A stretch of DNA of 8,664 nt, taken from NCBI GenBank assembly GCA_937138275.1, contig CAKZOY010000327.1, forward strand, positions 1 through 8,664, written 5' to 3'. Under the pieces are notes generated by a model. That model worked only from the letters and a program-made list of their open reading frames with translations. It had not been told where the DNA came from and searched no databases. Shown here piece after piece: positions 6,442-8,664 of the stretch. Origin of the DNA: an uncultured Chloroflexota bacterium. GTDB lineage: Bacteria > Chloroflexota > Anaerolineae > B4-G1 > DUEL01. Made by a program: the position numbers and the translations under genes. Within the stretch, counting starts at the first letter, position 1; every line of letters begins with the position of its first letter.

Positions 6442-6580
6442 GGGCTTGTGCAGCAAATCATTTCGGGGGAGCGGCGCGCCCGTGAAAAAAGAGAGAGTGG
6501 GGTTGTGGGGGCGGCTTCGCTGCCCCCACAACCCCACATCCCACCCCTTTCCTATGCAAGGTGAATTGCTGTGCAAGCCC
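6442..6580. mobile_element. MITE-like repeated element with terminal inverted repeats, copy 2 (139 bp)
   Basis: This is the longer copy of the element at 3899-3992, in the same orientation. The left end GGGCTTGTGCAGCAAATCA and the reverse complement of the right end, GGGCTTGCACAGCAATTCA, differ at three positions. The middle 50 bp (6481-6530), absent from copy 1, contain a purine-rich stretch and most of a GC-rich palindrome. It contains no ORF. It fills the gap between the divergent NAD-salvage and SDR operons, and both of their promoters begin 14 bp outside its ends. Confidence 0.82.
6497..6537. repeat. GC-rich palindrome nested in the repeated element (REP-like)
   Basis: Arms 6497-6515 and 6519-6537 pair over 19 bp with one G-T pair around a TTC loop. 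The outer part, GTGGGGTTGTGGGGGC, is perfectly inverted. It is related to the palindrome at 3332-3374, whose loop is GAA, that is, the same family read from the other strand. Copy 1 of the host element keeps only a CCCCAC remnant of it. It lies between two divergent promoters and outside both predicted transcripts, so it is not a terminator for either. Confidence 0.8.
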
Positions 6581-6594
6581 TCCGCAAGTCCCCA

Positions 6595-6622
6595 TTGACA
6601 AAATACGTCATGATGTTATAAT
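6595..6622 (+). promoter_or_regulatory. Perfect sigma-70 promoter of the SDR operon
   Basis: TTGACA (6595-6600), 16-bp spacer, TATAAT (6617-6622), with TGT before the -10 giving an extended -10. It starts 14 bp outside the right end of repeated element copy 2. The transcript is expected to begin near 6629, inside the palindromic operator at 6626-6645, so strong expression with tight repression is the likely design. Confidence 0.9.
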
Positions 6623-6625
6623 TTC

Positions 6626-6645
6626 CATACCGACCAGTCGGTATG
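6626..6645. promoter_or_regulatory. TetR-type palindromic operator over the SDR operon start site
   Basis: CATACCGAC (6626-6634) and GTCGGTATG (6637-6645) form a perfect 9-bp inverted repeat with a 2-bp centre. The ACCGAC...GTCGGT core and its size are typical of operators bound by TetR-family repressors. It begins 4 bp after the -10 hexamer and covers the predicted +1, so a bound dimer would block initiation. No TetR gene lies in this window. Confidence 0.75.
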
Positions 6646-6697
6646 TTTTTGCGCAAAGCGTACGGCGAGTTTTGCAATCCCATTTCTGGAGGTACCG

Positions 6698-7708
6698 ATG
6701 ATTCTCGTTACCGGAGCCACCGGACATATCGGCAATGTTCTGGTGCGGCGTCTGCTGGAGCGCGGGCAGAAAGTGCGCGCGTTTGTCTGGAGGGGAGAGG
6801 ACATCTCGTCCCTTCAGGGCCTGGAACTGGAGTTCGTGGAGGGGGATGTGCTGGACCCGGACTCCCTTCTCCGGGCGATGGAGGGTGTGGATACCGTCTA
6901 CCATCTGGCGGGGCTCATTTCCATCCTGCCGGGGCCTCAGCCAATGGTCTGGAAGGTGAACGTGGAAGGAACGCGCAACGTTTTGGAGGCCGCCCGGCGT
7001 ACCGGCGTCCAGAGGCTGTTGTATACCAGTTCCATCCATGCCATCCGCCGCGCTCCCCATGGAGTGGTGATAGATGAGTCGCTGGGGTTTGATCTGGAGT
7101 GCCCTTACGGGGAATACGACCGCTCCAAGGCCGCGGCCAGTATTGAGGTGCAGAAAGCCTCTCAGACGGGCCTGGATGCGGTGATCGTTTGTCCCACCGG
7201 CATCATCGGCCCATACGACTTTCGCGGCTCGGAAATGGGCGAGGTGATCCGCAGCGCGGCGGAGGCGCGGCCGATGTTCTATGTGGACGGCGCCTATGAT
7301 TTCGTGGATGTGCGGGATGTGGCGGACGGGATGATCGCCGCGGCCGAGCGAGGAAGGCGGGGGGAAAGTTACATCCTGGGCGGCCATCGCCTTTCGGTAC
7401 GCTCCCTGCTGGAGACGGTGCGCCAGATCACAGGCCGGGCGTTCCTCATCGTCAAACTTCCCTTCGCACTGGCCCGTTGGGTGGCTCAATTTACCCCGTG
7501 GTACTACGCGCGGACGGGCACCAAACCCCGTTTCACACCGTACTCGCTGGAAGTCCTGCGGAGCAACTCGGTTATCAGCCATCAGAAAGCGGAGCGGGAA
7601 CTGGGTTTCCGACCCCGCCCGGTCATAGAAACGGTCCGGGATACCGTGCGGTGGTTTCTGGAGAGGTCCAGCGAAGGCCGGAGGGCGATGGCGGGTGGGC
7701 GCGCGTAA
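6698..7708 (+). CDS. NAD(P)-dependent epimerase/dehydratase family protein (extended SDR)
   Basis: 336 residues with a Rossmann fold. The cofactor loop TGATGHIG is at residues 5-12; GDV at 49-51 and HLAG at 69-72 are typical of extended SDRs. Catalytic residues are Ser111/Ser112 in LLYTSS and the YxxxK pair Tyr140/Lys144 in GEYDRSK. Arg32 after the second strand hints at NADP(H). The pattern is that of the dihydroflavonol-reductase, 3-beta-HSD or hopanoid-associated epimerase branch; the substrate cannot be told from sequence. No signal peptide is seen; the moderately hydrophobic FLIVKLPFALARWVAQF stretch near residues 248-264 may touch membrane or lipid substrate. The start is ATG 6698 with GGAGG 5 nt upstream. 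It is the first gene of an operon under a consensus promoter and a TetR-type operator, and overlaps the next SDR gene by 14 bp. Confidence 0.92.
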   Translation: MILVTGATGHIGNVLVRRLLERGQKVRAFVWRGEDISSLQGLELEFVEGDVLDPDSLLRAMEGVDTVYHLAGLISILPGPQPMVWKVNVEGTRNVLEAARRTGVQRLLYTSSIHAIRRAPHGVVIDESLGFDLECPYGEYDRSKAAASIEVQKASQTGLDAVIVCPTGIIGPYDFRGSEMGEVIRSAAEARPMFYVDGAYDFVDVRDVADGMIAAAERGRRGESYILGGHRLSVRSLLETVRQITGRAFLIVKLPFALARWVAQFTPWYYARTGTKPRFTPYSLEVLRSNSVISHQKAERELGFRPRPVIETVRDTVRWFLERSSEGRRAMAGGRA

Positions 7709-8504
7709 CTGGCAGGATAAGATTGCACTGATTACCGGGGCCTCATCCGGCATCGGTGCTGCTACTGCCCGACGACTGGCCGAGGAGGGGCTGCGGGTTT
7801 TGCTGGTGGCCCGTCGCCGCGACCGGCTGGAGGCACTGGCAGAAGAGATTCGGCAAGCAGGCGGTCATGCCTATCCCCTTCCCGCCGACCTGACCCAGGA
7901 GGTGGAGCGGTCGCGCCTCTGCGAGGAGATTGAGCAGCGCTTTGGGGATGTGGATGTGCTGGTCAATAACGCCGGTCTGGGCTGGTACGGCTACGGTTCT
8001 GAGATGTCCTGGCAGACCGCCCGGGAGATGCTGCAGGTCAACGGAGAAACGGTGGTGCAGTTGACGCTGCGGTTTCTCGGCAGGATGCGCCAGCGAAACA
8101 GCGGGCACATTATCAACGTGGGCTCTATTTCCGGGAGTATCCCCAGCCAGGGGATTGCGGTTTACGGGGCGACCAAATCCTTCCTGGATAACTTCACCAC
8201 TGCCCTGTACCGGGAACTGGCCGGAACGAACGTCTGTGTCAGCGTGGTGCGCGCGGGGGCGGTACGGACGGAATTCGGGGAAGCGGCGCTCCGGCAGGAG
8301 AACGGCGGCCATGTCCCCACCGAACAGGTCGGTGTGAGCGCGGACACCGTGGCATGGCGCATCTGGAGATTGTTGCAACATCCCCGCCGGGTTGTATATG
8401 TTCCGGGTTGGCTGCGGGTGGTGCCGTGGGTAGAATTGACTTTCGGCTGGCTGATTGACCGGATAGGGCCGCTGTTGCTGAAAAGACAGGCGGTCGGCAG
8501 TTAA
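7695..8504 (+). CDS. Classical short-chain dehydrogenase/reductase
   Basis: 269 residues, a cytoplasmic NAD(P)(H)-dependent oxidoreductase of unknown substrate. TGASSGIG (residues 14-21) binds the cofactor, NNAG is at 91-94, and the catalytic tetrad is Asn116, Ser144, Tyr157 and Lys161 (YGATK). Arg40 after the second strand suggests NADP(H). The C-terminal 40 residues (VVYVPGWLRVVPWVELTFGW and on to LLLKRQ) are hydrophobic with basic residues, as in SDRs that act on lipid-like substrates or lie on the membrane. The start is GTG 7695, with GGAGGG 9 nt upstream, and lies inside the end of the previous gene; no better in-frame start is seen. Coupled translation with the upstream extended SDR suggests two steps on one substrate or pathway, under the TetR-type operator. 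Confidence 0.93.
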   Translation: MGARNWQDKIALITGASSGIGAATARRLAEEGLRVLLVARRRDRLEALAEEIRQAGGHAYPLPADLTQEVERSRLCEEIEQRFGDVDVLVNNAGLGWYGYGSEMSWQTAREMLQVNGETVVQLTLRFLGRMRQRNSGHIINVGSISGSIPSQGIAVYGATKSFLDNFTTALYRELAGTNVCVSVVRAGAVRTEFGEAALRQENGGHVPTEQVGVSADTVAWRIWRLLQHPRRVVYVPGWLRVVPWVELTFGWLIDRIGPLLLKRQAVGS

Positions 8505-8524
8505 GTAAGCGGAAGGTAACTATA

Positions 8525-8552
8525 TTGACAATGGCAGATTCTAAATTATAAT
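8525..8552 (+). promoter_or_regulatory. Perfect sigma-70 promoter for a gene beyond the right edge
   Basis: TTGACA (8525-8530), 16-bp spacer, TATAAT (8547-8552). It has the same 16-bp spacer as the three other perfect promoters here but no copy of the repeated element upstream. An imperfect inverted repeat, GCAGATT...AATTCTGC (about 8535-8564), overlaps the -10 and may be an operator. The transcript would start near 8559. Confidence 0.8.
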
Positions 8553-8590
8553 GACAAATTCTGCGCTAAAAGTATAAATGGTATTACCCA

Positions 8591-8664
8591 ATTCGGCTTC
8601 CGGCCGAAAGAGGTCCCCCGGTGAGCCGAAAGAGATTGGGCCCCTCCCCCCTGACCCCCCTCCC
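8591..8664. repeat. Hairpin-forming and C-rich low-complexity stretch at the right edge
   Basis: TTCGGC (8592-8597) pairs with GCCGAA (8603-8608); GCCGAAAGAG occurs twice (8603-8612, 8625-8634); and CCCAAT near 8588 can pair with ATTGGG at 8635-8640. After 8640 the sequence is an imperfect C-rich repeat (CCCCTCCCCCCTGACCC and on). No supported gene is seen between 8505 and the end apart from the promoter. Confidence 0.55.

Noticed and set aside
6626..6650. Intrinsic terminator (palindrome followed by TTTTT)
   Set aside because: It lies at the predicted start of transcription with only a 2-nt centre, which fits an operator far better than an RNA hairpin.
6608..7753. 381-codon open frame on the minus strand opposite the extended SDR
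   Set aside because: It has no family motifs and runs antisense to a protein with a clear Rossmann fold and YxxxK motif.
8578..8664. Partial ORF from ATG 8578 open to the right edge
   Set aside because: There is no ribosome site, the peptide is low-complexity and Pro-rich, and the DNA is made of hairpin and C-rich repeats.

Overview
This is a GC-rich, gene-dense bacterial segment. It encodes a superoxide reductase, a four-cluster ferredoxin, a molybdenum hydroxylase, NAD-salvage enzymes and two short-chain dehydrogenase/reductase (SDR) enzymes. A superoxide reductase with Fe-S redox proteins suggests an anaerobe or microaerophile. Gene style and protein flavour remind me of Chloroflexota (Anaerolineae-like), but that is an impression and not a proven assignment. 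The left edge lies inside a 40-bp tandem array and the right edge in a C-rich low-complexity run, so the window may be a whole contig broken at repeats.

Layout: 1-346 is a tandem repeat array that runs into the stop codon of the first gene. 343-3797 (minus strand) is a two-gene operon: a 16-Cys polyferredoxin, then a fused [2Fe-2S]/molybdopterin protein of the xanthine dehydrogenase family resembling XdhD, with a perfect 20-bp-arm hairpin between them. 4082-4742 (plus) encodes a 58-residue zinc-ribbon protein and a superoxide reductase. A strong hairpin terminator at 4777-4807 separates these from a minus-strand NAD-salvage operon (nicotinamidase-like hydrolase, then NadE; 4810-6274). 6698-8504 (plus) encodes an extended SDR (epimerase/dehydratase family) and an overlapping classical SDR. 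A further promoter starts at 8525, and its gene lies beyond the window.

The four operons form two divergent pairs. Each divergent gap contains one copy of the same short element with imperfect terminal inverted repeats (3899-3992 and 6442-6580). Three of the four outward flanks carry a perfect TTGACA-16 bp-TATAAT promoter starting exactly 14 bp beyond the element's end. The fourth carries a weaker, slightly shifted version. The element therefore looks like a repeated bidirectional promoter cassette or a fixed-geometry regulatory module. Copy 2 also contains a GC-rich palindrome related to the one inside the ferredoxin/XDH operon. A perfect 9+9 bp palindrome of TetR-operator type covers the predicted start of the SDR operon transcript.

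The molybdenum enzyme keeps the four Cys of its plant-type [2Fe-2S] cluster but has lost all four Cys of the second cluster (Ser105, Glu108, Ser140, Glu142). This should break or re-route the usual electron path of the family.
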